Of a stretch of DNA of 48,372 nt, positions 41,378 to 48,372 are shown piece after piece. A program made the position numbers and the translations under genes. The stretch comes from Bacteroidota bacterium. Lineage in GTDB: Bacteria > Bacteroidota > Bacteroidia > Cytophagales > Cyclobacteriaceae. The stretch's first letter is position 1; each line of letters starts with the position of its first letter. Location of the stretch: assembly GCA_023428695.1 (NCBI GenBank), contig JAEYWY010000027.1, positions 1 to 48,372 on the forward strand, read 5' to 3'. The notes beneath the pieces are model-generated. The model was not told the DNA's origin and did no database searches. It saw only the letters and a program-made list of their open reading frames with translations.

Positions 41378-42217
41378 TCAGATAGCTACCTGGCGCTGTG
41401 TACCCAGGCCGTCGATTCCCAACTCGATGACGTCACCCTCGCGAATGTAGATTGGCGGTTTGAAACCTAACCCTACCCCTGCTGGCGTACCGGTCGAGAT
41501 CACATCACCGGGGAGCAACGTCATAAACTCGCTGAGGTAGCTTATAAGGAACGGGATCTTGAAGTACATATCTTTAGTTGAACCGTTCTGATACGTTGCT
41601 CCATTCACTTTCAACCAGAGCTTCAGACTATCAACGTCCGCGATTTCATCCGGTGTAACCAGCCACGGACCCATTGGCGCGAATGTATCACAACTCTTGC
41701 CTTTTACCCATTGTCCGCCGCGTTCGAGCTGAAACGCGCGCTCACTATAGTCGTTGTGCAGGCAATAACCGGCAACGTATTTCATTGCGTCGTGCTCCTT
41801 GACGTAACTCGTCTTGCGACCAATCACAACGGCGAGTTCAACTTCCCAGTCGGTCTTCACGCTATCGCGTGGGATGATAAGATTATCATTCGGGCCGCAG
41901 ATTGCGCTTGTTGCCTTAAAGAAAATTATCGGTTCCGACGGAAGTTGCGCGCCGGTCTCTTTTGCGTGATCGGAATAATTAAGCCCGATACAAATAATTT
42001 TGGAGGGACGAGTAAACGGTGTCCCTAAGCGCGTACGCGGATCCACAACAGGAAGGTCCTTGTTGTTTTCCAGCCACGTTTTCAGACGCGAGATTCCGTC
42101 GCTGCCAAAAAATGACTCACCAAAATCTTCCCCGAACGCCGACACATCCAGGATTGTGTTGTCTTTCAAAATTCCCGGCTTTTCATTGCCCGGTTCACCG
42201 AAGCGCAAGAGTCTCAT
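41378..42217 (-). CDS. Fumarylacetoacetate hydrolase family, probable 2,4-diketo-3-deoxy-L-fuconate hydrolase
   Basis: 279 aa. The C-terminal FAH fold is complete: IICIGLNYSDHAKETG, FFKATSAICGPND, metal ligands in KTDWEVELAVVIGR, then GYCLHNDYSERAFQLERGGQWVKGKSCDTFAPMGPW and STGTPAGVGLGFKPP. Family members split diketo acids; within this gene set the expected reaction is 2,4-diketo-3-deoxy-L-fuconate to pyruvate and L-lactate. It follows the second SDR by 37 nt. Fumarylpyruvate-type activity cannot be excluded by sequence, but context favours the sugar-acid role. Confidence 0.9.
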   Translation of the reverse strand: MRLLRFGEPGNEKPGILKDNTILDVSAFGEDFGESFFGSDGISRLKTWLENNKDLPVVDPRTRLGTPFTRPSKIICIGLNYSDHAKETGAQLPSEPIIFFKATSAICGPNDNLIIPRDSVKTDWEVELAVVIGRKTSYVKEHDAMKYVAGYCLHNDYSERAFQLERGGQWVKGKSCDTFAPMGPWLVTPDEIADVDSLKLWLKVNGATYQNGSTKDMYFKIPFLISYLSEFMTLLPGDVISTGTPAGVGLGFKPPIYIREGDVIELGIDGLGTQRQVAI

Positions 42218-42254
42218 TTAGTTCAGGTATTAAGGTTTAGTTGGAATGACTTTC

Positions 42255-43028
42255 TCATGTATTTAACCTGACAAAACCGCCATCGATAGGATAGTCACAC
42301 CCGGTAACAAACGCGGCTTCATCGGAACAAAGATAAAGTGCGAGCGCTGCTATTTCAGCGGGTTTACCCATTCGACCTATTGGTTGAGTCTGACTGAGTT
42401 TTTCAAACATCTCTGTTTCCTTTCCGGGATAGTTTTTCTTAAGAAATCCATCCACGAACGCAGTATGTACGCGCGCAGGCGAGAGAGAATTGCATCTGAT
42501 ATTGTAATTGATATAATCTTTCGCAACGGATAAAGTCATCGAAACGACAGCGCCCTTGGTCATGGAATACGCAAACCTGTCAACCAGCCCAAGGGTTGCG
42601 GCTACCGATGCAACATTCAGAATCACACCGGCTTTTTGTGATTTCATGTAGCCAATGGCAGCTTTCATCGAATTGAAAACGCCCTTTACATTCACGTCGA
42701 ATAAACGCATGAAGTCTGCCTCGCTCGTTGTATCGAGTTTGCCAATGTGCGCAACGCCTGCGCTATTGACCAGGATATCAATCCGACCCGACTGCTTTGC
42801 AATTTCTTCAAATACTGATGTTACCTGCGCGGATTCGCTTACGTCACAGGCGTGAACTGCAATGGATACGCCTTCCGGGGAATCAGCGAACGTTTTTGTC
42901 GCGGCGGCGGCGGCGAGTTCGAGAACATGAACTCTGGCACCTCGTACTGAAAAAAGTTCGGCAATAGCTTTTCCGATTCCGCTGCCGCCTCCGGTAATCA
43001 CAGCAGTCTTGTCTGCGAGAGAAAACAT
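42255..43028 (-). CDS. SDR oxidoreductase, probable 2-keto-3-deoxy-L-fuconate dehydrogenase
   Basis: 257-aa classical short-chain dehydrogenase with TGGGSGIG (12-19), NSAG (88-91) and intact Tyr154/Lys158 (YSMTK). The region CNSLSPARVHTAFVDGFLKKNYPGKE matches the SDRs that oxidise 2-keto-3-deoxy-L-fuconate or rhamnonate at C4 in the diketo-hydrolase pathway. It is the first gene of the fucose set, 22 nt after the HNH endonuclease stop on the same strand. The ATG at 43028 was chosen; a TTG two codons upstream is less likely. Confidence 0.9.
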   Translation of the reverse strand: MFSLADKTAVITGGGSGIGKAIAELFSVRGARVHVLELAAAAATKTFADSPEGVSIAVHACDVSESAQVTSVFEEIAKQSGRIDILVNSAGVAHIGKLDTTSEADFMRLFDVNVKGVFNSMKAAIGYMKSQKAGVILNVASVAATLGLVDRFAYSMTKGAVVSMTLSVAKDYINYNIRCNSLSPARVHTAFVDGFLKKNYPGKETEMFEKLSQTQPIGRMGKPAEIAALALYLCSDEAAFVTGCDYPIDGGFVRLNT

Positions 43029-43050
43029 GACCAAATATAAAGAAAGAAGC

Positions 43051-43554
43051 TTACGATCCGCCTTTGAGATACAAATCCCACTCGTCGGACTGACCGTTCA
43101 CGTAGTCGCGAAGAAAAATCGCATAGGAAGGCTTGAATGGTCTTTTGCGCAACGGCATGCCTGCTTCTTCCGGCGTGTAGTCCCCCTTTTTCGCGTTGCA
43201 CTTTTTACAGGCGGTGACGAGGTTGATCCACGTATCCTTACCGCCCTTGGCGCGGGGCACTACATGATCAATGGTGAGGTCACGCCTGGTCGAGCAATAC
43301 TGGCATTCGTAGTTATCGCGTTTGAAGATATTTTGCCGGGTAAGATTAACGCCCTTGTAAGGGGCGTTAACATATCGGTTGAGGCGAATCACAGACGGCA
43401 TCGGGAAGCTTTGGGTCACCGAATGCAGCCGATGGCCGTTGGCCGGACGAACCATCTCGCTTTTTTTCAGAAATACCAGAATAAAGGCTCGTTCAACGGA
43501 ACAGACCATAAGCGGACTATTGTCCTGATTGAGCACAAGAACCCGGCTATTCAT
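43051..43554 (-). CDS. HNH endonuclease family protein
   Basis: 167 aa with a zinc-ribbon HNH fold in the C-terminal half: CQYC (84-87), LTIDHVVPRAKGG with Asp96-His97, Asn111 in WINLVTAC and CKKCN (116-120). The N-terminal region (MNSRVLVLNQDNSPLMVCSVERAFILVFL) is typical of a widespread, chromosomally stable HNH family whose biological role is unclear. The frame is open to 43620, but the ATG at 43554 gives the standard family start. It is transcribed with the housekeeping genes upstream and lies 22 nt before the fucose set. Confidence 0.9.
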   Translation of the reverse strand: MNSRVLVLNQDNSPLMVCSVERAFILVFLKKSEMVRPANGHRLHSVTQSFPMPSVIRLNRYVNAPYKGVNLTRQNIFKRDNYECQYCSTRRDLTIDHVVPRAKGGKDTWINLVTACKKCNAKKGDYTPEEAGMPLRKRPFKPSYAIFLRDYVNGQSDEWDLYLKGGS

Positions 43555-43644
43555 GATTGTAATATAAATCCAATCTTCGGAACAAGCAAAAGGCTTGTGC
43601 CTATACAGCGTCGTTTTCAACGCTTTAATAAGCCGACTGCCGGG

Positions 43645-44433
43645 TCAGGGAAAAATCCGACGCACATGCGAGAATCCGTGCGTGACAGTTTTTTTGGTCT
43701 GGTGAACGATCCCCTCGGCGGAAAGGTCATCGATTCTTACCCGACCGGAAGCGTGGATAATTTTGCTGTCCGTTAGTCGGATGCCGACGTGATTGATCTG
43801 TTCCTTCTCATTCTGAAAAAACACCAGGTCACCAGGTTGAGATTCGTCAAAGGATGGAACGGGCCGTCCCTGCTGCGCCTGCTGTCCTGAATCACGGGGA
43901 AGACTAAATCCTGTTATCCGGAATACCATCTGCACGAATCCCGAGCAGTCGATTCCAAACGGACTCTTACCACCCCACTGGTATGGGGCGTTGAGGTATT
44001 TCATGGCAATCGCGCGCAGAAACTCGAAGTCGCGTTTCTGACCGATGTTTTTTGACTCACCATTAAAAGCAAACTGTTCCTCCATCCGGAACAGTTCTGC
44101 ACTTCCAATTGGAATAATACTTCCAATCACGATCATAACCGGCGCCTTGTTAAAAAGCAGGCTTGACGTCAAATCGGTTGTAATCTTCAGTTCCGCGCGA
44201 TTGATGTATTCGAAAAATTCAGAGCTGATCCTGTAGAGTTGGTTGTGGGCAATCCAACCTTCATACTGATCGGCGTAAATGCGAATCCGCAACCACTTGC
44301 CTGAAGTGTGTGATTCTAGTACCTCATAATGATCGCCAAACAGGAGTTGTGTTACCTGCTCGGAACGGTCATCAGGCTCTTTCCGCACCGGCACAATGCT
44401 GAGGCGGCACACACCGTAATCAAGTACACTCAT
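43645..44433 (-). CDS. C40 family peptidase (NlpC/P60) with SH3-like domain
   Basis: 262 aa. The N-terminal half (about 1-125) is bacterial SH3-like (CRLSIVPVRKEPDDRSEQVTQLLFGDHYEVLE, KWLRIRIYADQYEGWI). The C-terminal half is a papain-like NlpC/P60 domain with catalytic Cys163 in GIDCSGFVQ, His215 in NHVGI and His227 in IIHASG. Such enzymes cut the gamma-D-Glu-diamino-acid bond in cell-wall peptides. No classical signal peptide is seen, so it may recycle muropeptides in the cytoplasm or be exported by another route. It lies 24 nt after smpB. Confidence 0.93.
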   Translation of the reverse strand: MSVLDYGVCRLSIVPVRKEPDDRSEQVTQLLFGDHYEVLESHTSGKWLRIRIYADQYEGWIAHNQLYRISSEFFEYINRAELKITTDLTSSLLFNKAPVMIVIGSIIPIGSAELFRMEEQFAFNGESKNIGQKRDFEFLRAIAMKYLNAPYQWGGKSPFGIDCSGFVQMVFRITGFSLPRDSGQQAQQGRPVPSFDESQPGDLVFFQNEKEQINHVGIRLTDSKIIHASGRVRIDDLSAEGIVHQTKKTVTHGFSHVRRIFP

Positions 44434-44457
44434 TGAAGTTCCAAATATATCCGGTTA

Positions 44458-44916
44458 CTAATAACGTATCTTACTGAGTTCGCGCCTGACGTCGCGCTCT
44501 TTAATGCTTTGCCGCTTATCGTACATTTTCTTACCCTTGCCCAGCGCGATTTCGAGCTTGGCAAAACCACGATCGTTGATAAAAAGCCGTAGCGGCACCA
44601 GCGTGAGACCCTTTTCCTCAACCTTCCCTTCCAGTTTCCTGATCTCGCTTTTTTTCAACAGCAGCTTGCGTTCGCGCGTAGCCTCATGGTTGTAATGTGT
44701 TCCCTGGGCGTAGGGCGTAATGTTTATTCCCTTAACGAACACCTCGCCGTTGTGAATATGGCAATAGCCATCCTGAAGGTTTACCTTACCTTCACGAATC
44801 GATTTTATTTCCGTTCCTGTCAATACAATACCGGCTACATATTTATCGAGTATCTCGTATTCGAACGTAGCCTGCTTGTTTCTGACGTTGATATTTTTTG
44901 AAAAGCGTTCCTTCAT
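44458..44916 (-). CDS. smpB: SsrA-binding protein SmpB
   Basis: 152-aa tmRNA partner for rescue of stalled ribosomes. It has the full SmpB pattern: NKQATFEYEILDKYVAGIVLTGTEIKS, LQDGYCHIHNGEVFVKGINI, HYNHEATRERKLLLKKSEI and the basic C-terminal tail GKGKKMYDKRQSIKERD that enters the mRNA channel. Length is standard. It is 9 nt after the thioesterase gene in a compact housekeeping operon. The ssrA gene itself is not in the window. Confidence 0.97.
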   Translation of the reverse strand: MKERFSKNINVRNKQATFEYEILDKYVAGIVLTGTEIKSIREGKVNLQDGYCHIHNGEVFVKGINITPYAQGTHYNHEATRERKLLLKKSEIRKLEGKVEEKGLTLVPLRLFINDRGFAKLEIALGKGKKMYDKRQSIKERDVRRELSKIRY

Positions 44917-44925
44917 CTCCGTTTC

Positions 44926-45321
44926 TTAATTCGCCGGCGTCTGAAATAACCGACTCAACTTTTCCTTCTTGAGAATCTTTTGCCCGGTCTTTCCGATCGC
45001 TATGAGCCGTTCTCCGACACGCGCCTCGTAAAAACACATTAATTCATTCCCCTCAAAATAATCTACCCAGGCCGTGAACACAACTTCCTCACCAACGAAG
45101 GCAGGACCTTTGTGTTCGACGCTCAGGAAGGTACCGATTCCTTCCTCATCCCCGTCTTTCATTTCCAGGACAAATTGCCGGGACGTCCATTCGGCATCGC
45201 GTGCCAGGGAAAACGTAGCGTAAACAGGATGCACGTTTCCATCGTGAAAAGTGGCGATATCATCGGGCCCGATGAGCTTTCTGTATTCACGTTTGTCACC
45301 GGGTTTAAAAACTGACTTCAT
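44926..45321 (-). CDS. Hotdog-fold thioesterase (FlK-like acyl-CoA thioesterase)
   Basis: 131 aa, single hotdog domain: MKSVFKPGDKREYRKLIGPDDIATF, HPVYATFSLARDAEWTSRQFVLEM, GIGTFLSVEHKGPAFVGEEVVFTAWV and the closing KTGQKIL. The pattern fits the fluoroacetyl-CoA-type thioesterase family common in Bacteroidetes beside tsaD and smpB; the acyl substrate is unknown. I chose the ATG at 45321, 12 nt after the tsaD stop. A GTG at 45336 overlaps that stop and is the alternative. Confidence 0.85.
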   Translation of the reverse strand: MKSVFKPGDKREYRKLIGPDDIATFHDGNVHPVYATFSLARDAEWTSRQFVLEMKDGDEEGIGTFLSVEHKGPAFVGEEVVFTAWVDYFEGNELMCFYEARVGERLIAIGKTGQKILKKEKLSRLFQTPAN

Positions 45322-45332
45322 ACGATATGACT

Positions 45333-46343
45333 TCACATGGAAAGGGGCATGCGTGCCAACGGCGTGATGCCCAGATCCGTAAAATGGCCCTGAAGATATT
45401 TATAATGGGCGGCAATGCCAATCATTGCTGCATTATCGGTACAATATTCCAAAGCCGGAATAAAGACCTGCCAACCGTGTTTTGCAGCTGTCTCTTTCAA
45501 CGCGTTCTGCAGCCCTGAATTAGCCGATACGCCTCCTGCAATTGCCACGCGATCGATACCGGTCTCTTTCACGGCCTGATGAAGTTTGTCCATCAGCATG
45601 GTGATGAGCGTGTGCTGCAGCGATGCACATATATCAGCGAGGTTCTGCTTGACAAAGTCTGGAGAATCCTTCAGGTGGTCGCGCAGGAAGTATAGAAGCG
45701 CAGTCTTGATTCCACTGAACGAGAAATCCAGTCCGTCGAGACTCGTTACAGGAAACCGGAACGCCCGGGGATTTCCCTGTTTGGCATACCTGTCAATCAA
45801 GGGTCCGCCCGGATAAGGCAGTCCCATCATTTTGGCTGCTTTGTCAAATGCCTCACCCACTGCGTCATCACGTGTCTGACCGAGCACTTCCATCTTCAGG
45901 TAGTCATGCACCAGAACCAGTTGTGTATGTCCGCCACTGACGGTCAGGCACAGGAACGGAAAGGCCGGCTTTGGATCATCGATGAAGTGTGCCAGTATGT
46001 GGGCCTGCATGTGATTCACCTCGATGAGTGGTACCTTCAACGCAAGGGCCATACCTTTTGCGAAAGACAATCCTACCAAAAGCGAACCCATAAGGCCAGG
46101 GCCGCGTGTAACTGCTATCGCGTCCAGATCAACTGGACTGATACTTGCTTTATCCATCGCATCGCGCACAACCATCACGATATTTTGCTGATGCGCACGG
46201 CTGGCGAGTTCAGGGACGACTCCACCGTAAATTTGGTGAACCGCCTGTGACGCGATAATATTATTAAGTACCTTGCCGTTTGAAATTACGGAAGCTGACG
46301 TCTCATCACAGGATGATTCAATGGCAAGTAAAACGGGCTGCAT
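45333..46343 (-). CDS. tsaD: tRNA N6-adenosine threonylcarbamoyltransferase TsaD
   Basis: 336-aa ASKHA-fold enzyme that, with TsaB and TsaE, transfers threonylcarbamoyl to A37 of ANN-decoding tRNAs. Motifs: AIESSCDETSA (8-18), IYGGVVPELASRAH (38-51), TRGPGLMGSLLVG (79-91), metal ligands His111 and His115 in NHMQAHI, and the late GGVSAN and YCTDNAAMI. The ATG at 46343 (MQPVLLAIESSCDE) is the family start; open frame upstream overlaps the divergent gene. It heads the minus-strand operon. Its start is only 9 bp from that of the divergent tamB-like gene, so each promoter must lie within the other gene. Confidence 0.97.
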   Translation of the reverse strand: MQPVLLAIESSCDETSASVISNGKVLNNIIASQAVHQIYGGVVPELASRAHQQNIVMVVRDAMDKASISPVDLDAIAVTRGPGLMGSLLVGLSFAKGMALALKVPLIEVNHMQAHILAHFIDDPKPAFPFLCLTVSGGHTQLVLVHDYLKMEVLGQTRDDAVGEAFDKAAKMMGLPYPGGPLIDRYAKQGNPRAFRFPVTSLDGLDFSFSGIKTALLYFLRDHLKDSPDFVKQNLADICASLQHTLITMLMDKLHQAVKETGIDRVAIAGGVSANSGLQNALKETAAKHGWQVFIPALEYCTDNAAMIGIAAHYKYLQGHFTDLGITPLARMPLSM

Positions 46344-46352
46344 GCTTGACAA

Positions 46353-48372
46353 ATGAACTTGCAAGTTATCAAAAAACGGGTCATAAAGGTATTTGCCTAC
46401 ACCGTTACGTCCGTACTTTTCCTGATCATTTCAGCCTTTCTTTTCCTGCAGATGCCACCGGTCCAGAAGTGGCTGATTTCCCATTATTTAAAGGACCTTA
46501 CTGAGGTTACCGGGTACCCGGCGTCAGTTGAAAGCTTCAAAATGCTGTGGTTCGACCGCCTCGAGCTTTCTGGCGTCCGCCTCGGCGACCCCGAAGGCAA
46601 TACCATGATTCGCGCCAACGAAATCCTGATCAATTTTGAACTACACAAGCTTCTTTCTTCGCGCGACATCAATATTGACGGTGTATATGTCGACAGCGCG
46701 CACGTCTACATCACGATGATCCAGGAGAATGATTCGTCGCGGAATTTGAACATCAACACATTCATTGCGCGTATCAACGAAAACTACGCCGGATCAGGCG
46801 GTGGTAAGCCTCCGCGGATCAACATTGGCGAAGCCTTTCTAAATCAGAGCCAGTTCTCCTACATCAATCAGGATCGGGATTCAATTCGTCGTGGATTTAA
46901 TTTCAATCAGTTTTCAGTTGCTGTAGACGAGGCCCAACTAAACGGGTTTTCCGTGATTGGAGACACGACAGAGTTTCATTTGAATACCCTCATCGCCAAG
47001 GATATTGCTTCCGGATTCCCTGTGAACGAGATGTCCACGTTCTTTCGGATCTCGCAGGGCGGAATGGAGTTTCTGGGGCTGAACCTTCGCGCCGGTGAGA
47101 GCATCGTTCAGGACACGATCGTTTTTCACTATGAAAGGCAGCGTGACCTCAATGACTTCGTGAACAGGGTTGTCATACAGGCAAATCTTGCGAATTCGAT
47201 TCTCAATCCACTTGACCTGGCGCTTTTCGCGCCTGAGGCCGCCAGACTAACCAAACCCCTGCACGTAAGCGGCGCGTTCAACGGACGGATCAACAAGTTC
47301 AAGGTTACAGACATGGATGTACTCCTCGGCAACACGCGGCTCAGTGGAACGCTTGACATGGATGGGTTGCCCGAGATAAATGAGACGTTCATTATTCTCA
47401 ACGTGAAAGACTCACAGCTGGACACGCGTGATCTTTCATTCCTGTTGAACCCGGGAATTATCTCACGACTTGAACCCATGGGCATGCTCCATGTCGACGG
47501 ACAGTTTCTCGGCTACCCGACCGACTTCGTGGCTAACGGTACCCTTATTGGCAAACTGGGAACCATCCGGTCTGACATAAACTTCAAGGTTAACGAAACC
47601 GACTTCAACCTTTCTGAGTACAGTGGTCGTCTGAGTCTGGCGTCGTTTTCTCTTGGGCGCTTTCTCGGTGACACGACGTCATTTCAACAAGTTGCCATGG
47701 ACGGCCAGATTTCCGGTTCCGGCCTGACACAACAAACGGCGGACTTCCGCCTCAACGGACAAGTTACCCGCGTCGGGATCAAAGGTTACGACTATAGCAA
47801 TATTTCAACTGACGCCCGTTTCGCGGCCGGACTGTTCAGCGGATTCATACGGATTAATGATCCAAACCTTGAGTTCGAAGCCAACGGTTCCGTGGATCTG
47901 CGCGACGGCCAGAATCATATTCAGATCAGCGCAACTCTCGATACCGCATACTTCCACAACTTGCGGCTTTCCAGGGACGAAATCTTTCTCCACTCCACGT
48001 TTACGGCTGATGTTAAGGGGCTTACGCTCGATTCTCTGCAGGGCCATGCCGAATTCAAGGATATCGCTATCGACTACAAGGGCAAATCACTCAGGCTGGA
48101 CAGTATCAACATTGTCGCAGACAGGACAGGAACTGATCGGGAATTATCCATTCAATCATCCATCGCCGATGCCAACATTACGGGAGACTATCTGTTCTCG
48201 AGCCTCATCAGGGACGTACAGGTATTGATTAAAGAAATCGGTCTCAACATCAGGAACGACAGCCGCGCCACGGCGGCGCACTACGCACAGAAAAATTATC
48301 ACGCTCAATCCTACGAAGCCGGAGTCGATGTCCGGATAAAGGACATAGAGCCCGTTGCACACTTGCTGAACC
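46353..48372 (+). CDS. tamB: TamB/AsmA-like translocation and assembly module protein (partial, 3' end outside)
   Basis: At least 673 codons are open from the ATG at 46353 to the window edge. The protein begins with a basic tip and one membrane helix (VFAYTVTSVLFLIISAFLFLQM, residues 13-34), then SHYLKDLTEVTGYPASVESFKM, typical of AsmA/TamB N-termini. It continues as repetitive beta-rich sequence with alternating hydrophobic residues (ISGSGLTQQTADFRLNGQV, LEFEANGSVDLRDGQ), as in proteins forming a lipid-conducting groove from inner to outer membrane. In Bacteroidetes such proteins exceed 1400 aa, so more than half is missing here. TamB assists outer-membrane protein or phospholipid transport; function is by family. 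Confidence 0.88.
   Translation, partial: MNLQVIKKRVIKVFAYTVTSVLFLIISAFLFLQMPPVQKWLISHYLKDLTEVTGYPASVESFKMLWFDRLELSGVRLGDPEGNTMIRANEILINFELHKLLSSRDINIDGVYVDSAHVYITMIQENDSSRNLNINTFIARINENYAGSGGGKPPRINIGEAFLNQSQFSYINQDRDSIRRGFNFNQFSVAVDEAQLNGFSVIGDTTEFHLNTLIAKDIASGFPVNEMSTFFRISQGGMEFLGLNLRAGESIVQDTIVFHYERQRDLNDFVNRVVIQANLANSILNPLDLALFAPEAARLTKPLHVSGAFNGRINKFKVTDMDVLLGNTRLSGTLDMDGLPEINETFIILNVKDSQLDTRDLSFLLNPGIISRLEPMGMLHVDGQFLGYPTDFVANGTLIGKLGTIRSDINFKVNETDFNLSEYSGRLSLASFSLGRFLGDTTSFQQVAMDGQISGSGLTQQTADFRLNGQVTRVGIKGYDYSNISTDARFAAGLFSGFIRINDPNLEFEANGSVDLRDGQNHIQISATLDTAYFHNLRLSRDEIFLHSTFTADVKGLTLDSLQGHAEFKDIAIDYKGKSLRLDSINIVADRTGTDRELSIQSSIADANITGDYLFSSLIRDVQVLIKEIGLNIRNDSRATAAHYAQKNYHAQSYEAGVDVRIKDIEPVAHLLN

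Noticed and set aside
43009..43776. 255-codon plus-strand frame over the HNH endonuclease
   Set aside because: The minus strand carries complete HNH and NlpC/P60 motifs in the same stretch; the plus frame has no recognisable features.

Overview
The window reads as a chromosomal segment of a Bacteroidota bacterium, most likely of the Cytophagales type. The evidence is threefold. Three large secreted proteins end in a type IX secretion (Por) sorting domain. A textbook Bacteroidetes promoter (TTTG, 20 bp, TAnnTTTG) precedes the pigment operon. There are also family-typical double-FtsX permeases of about 800 residues under a sigma-54 two-component system. Species assignment is inference. No rRNA, tRNA, CRISPR array or insertion sequence was seen.

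Layout. 1-8.5 kb: a small unknown gene, a MacB-type permease, a secreted protein with a glutamine-amidotransferase-like Cys elbow, a CapA-like protein ending in a SPOR-like segment, and two DNA-repair genes (PdeM-type phosphoesterase and Lhr-type helicase) separated by a secreted esterase on the opposite strand. 8.7-16.1 kb: a MerR-type B12-binding regulator of the CarH/LitR class, then one tightly packed operon: ECF sigma factor, crtI, crtB, idi, photolyase, SRPBCC protein, crtZ and lycopene cyclase. It encodes conversion of isoprenoid precursor to a zeaxanthin-type carotenoid plus light-damage repair, but has no GGPP synthase. 16.1-26.6 kb: a small basic protein, two FtsX permeases, an ABC ATPase and a membrane-fusion adaptor on the minus strand, divergent from a sigma-54 response regulator and its histidine kinase. 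The divergent gap holds paired palindromes and a sigma-54-like element.

26.7-35.9 kb: three tandem paralogues of ELWxxDGT-repeat proteins (15 repeats each), exported by Sec and sorted by T9SS. The first is broken by a single extra base. Two share a duplicated upstream region, and all three end in related terminators. 36.1-38 kb: a TetR regulator overlapping a fabF-type ketosynthase, preceded by a perfect 26-bp palindrome. 38-43 kb: a six-gene operon for non-phosphorylative L-fucose catabolism (two SDRs, lactonase, FAH hydrolase, permease, mutarotase) without the expected L-fuconate dehydratase.

43-48.4 kb: a housekeeping run on the minus strand (tsaD, hotdog thioesterase, smpB, NlpC/P60 peptidase, HNH endonuclease), and a divergent tamB-like gene that runs off the right edge. 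The most interesting points are the light/B12-controlled pigment operon with a repeat over its promoter, the sigma-54 enhancer pair, the tandem ELWxxDGT family with its frameshift, and a fucose-operon SDR that lacks the catalytic lysine.
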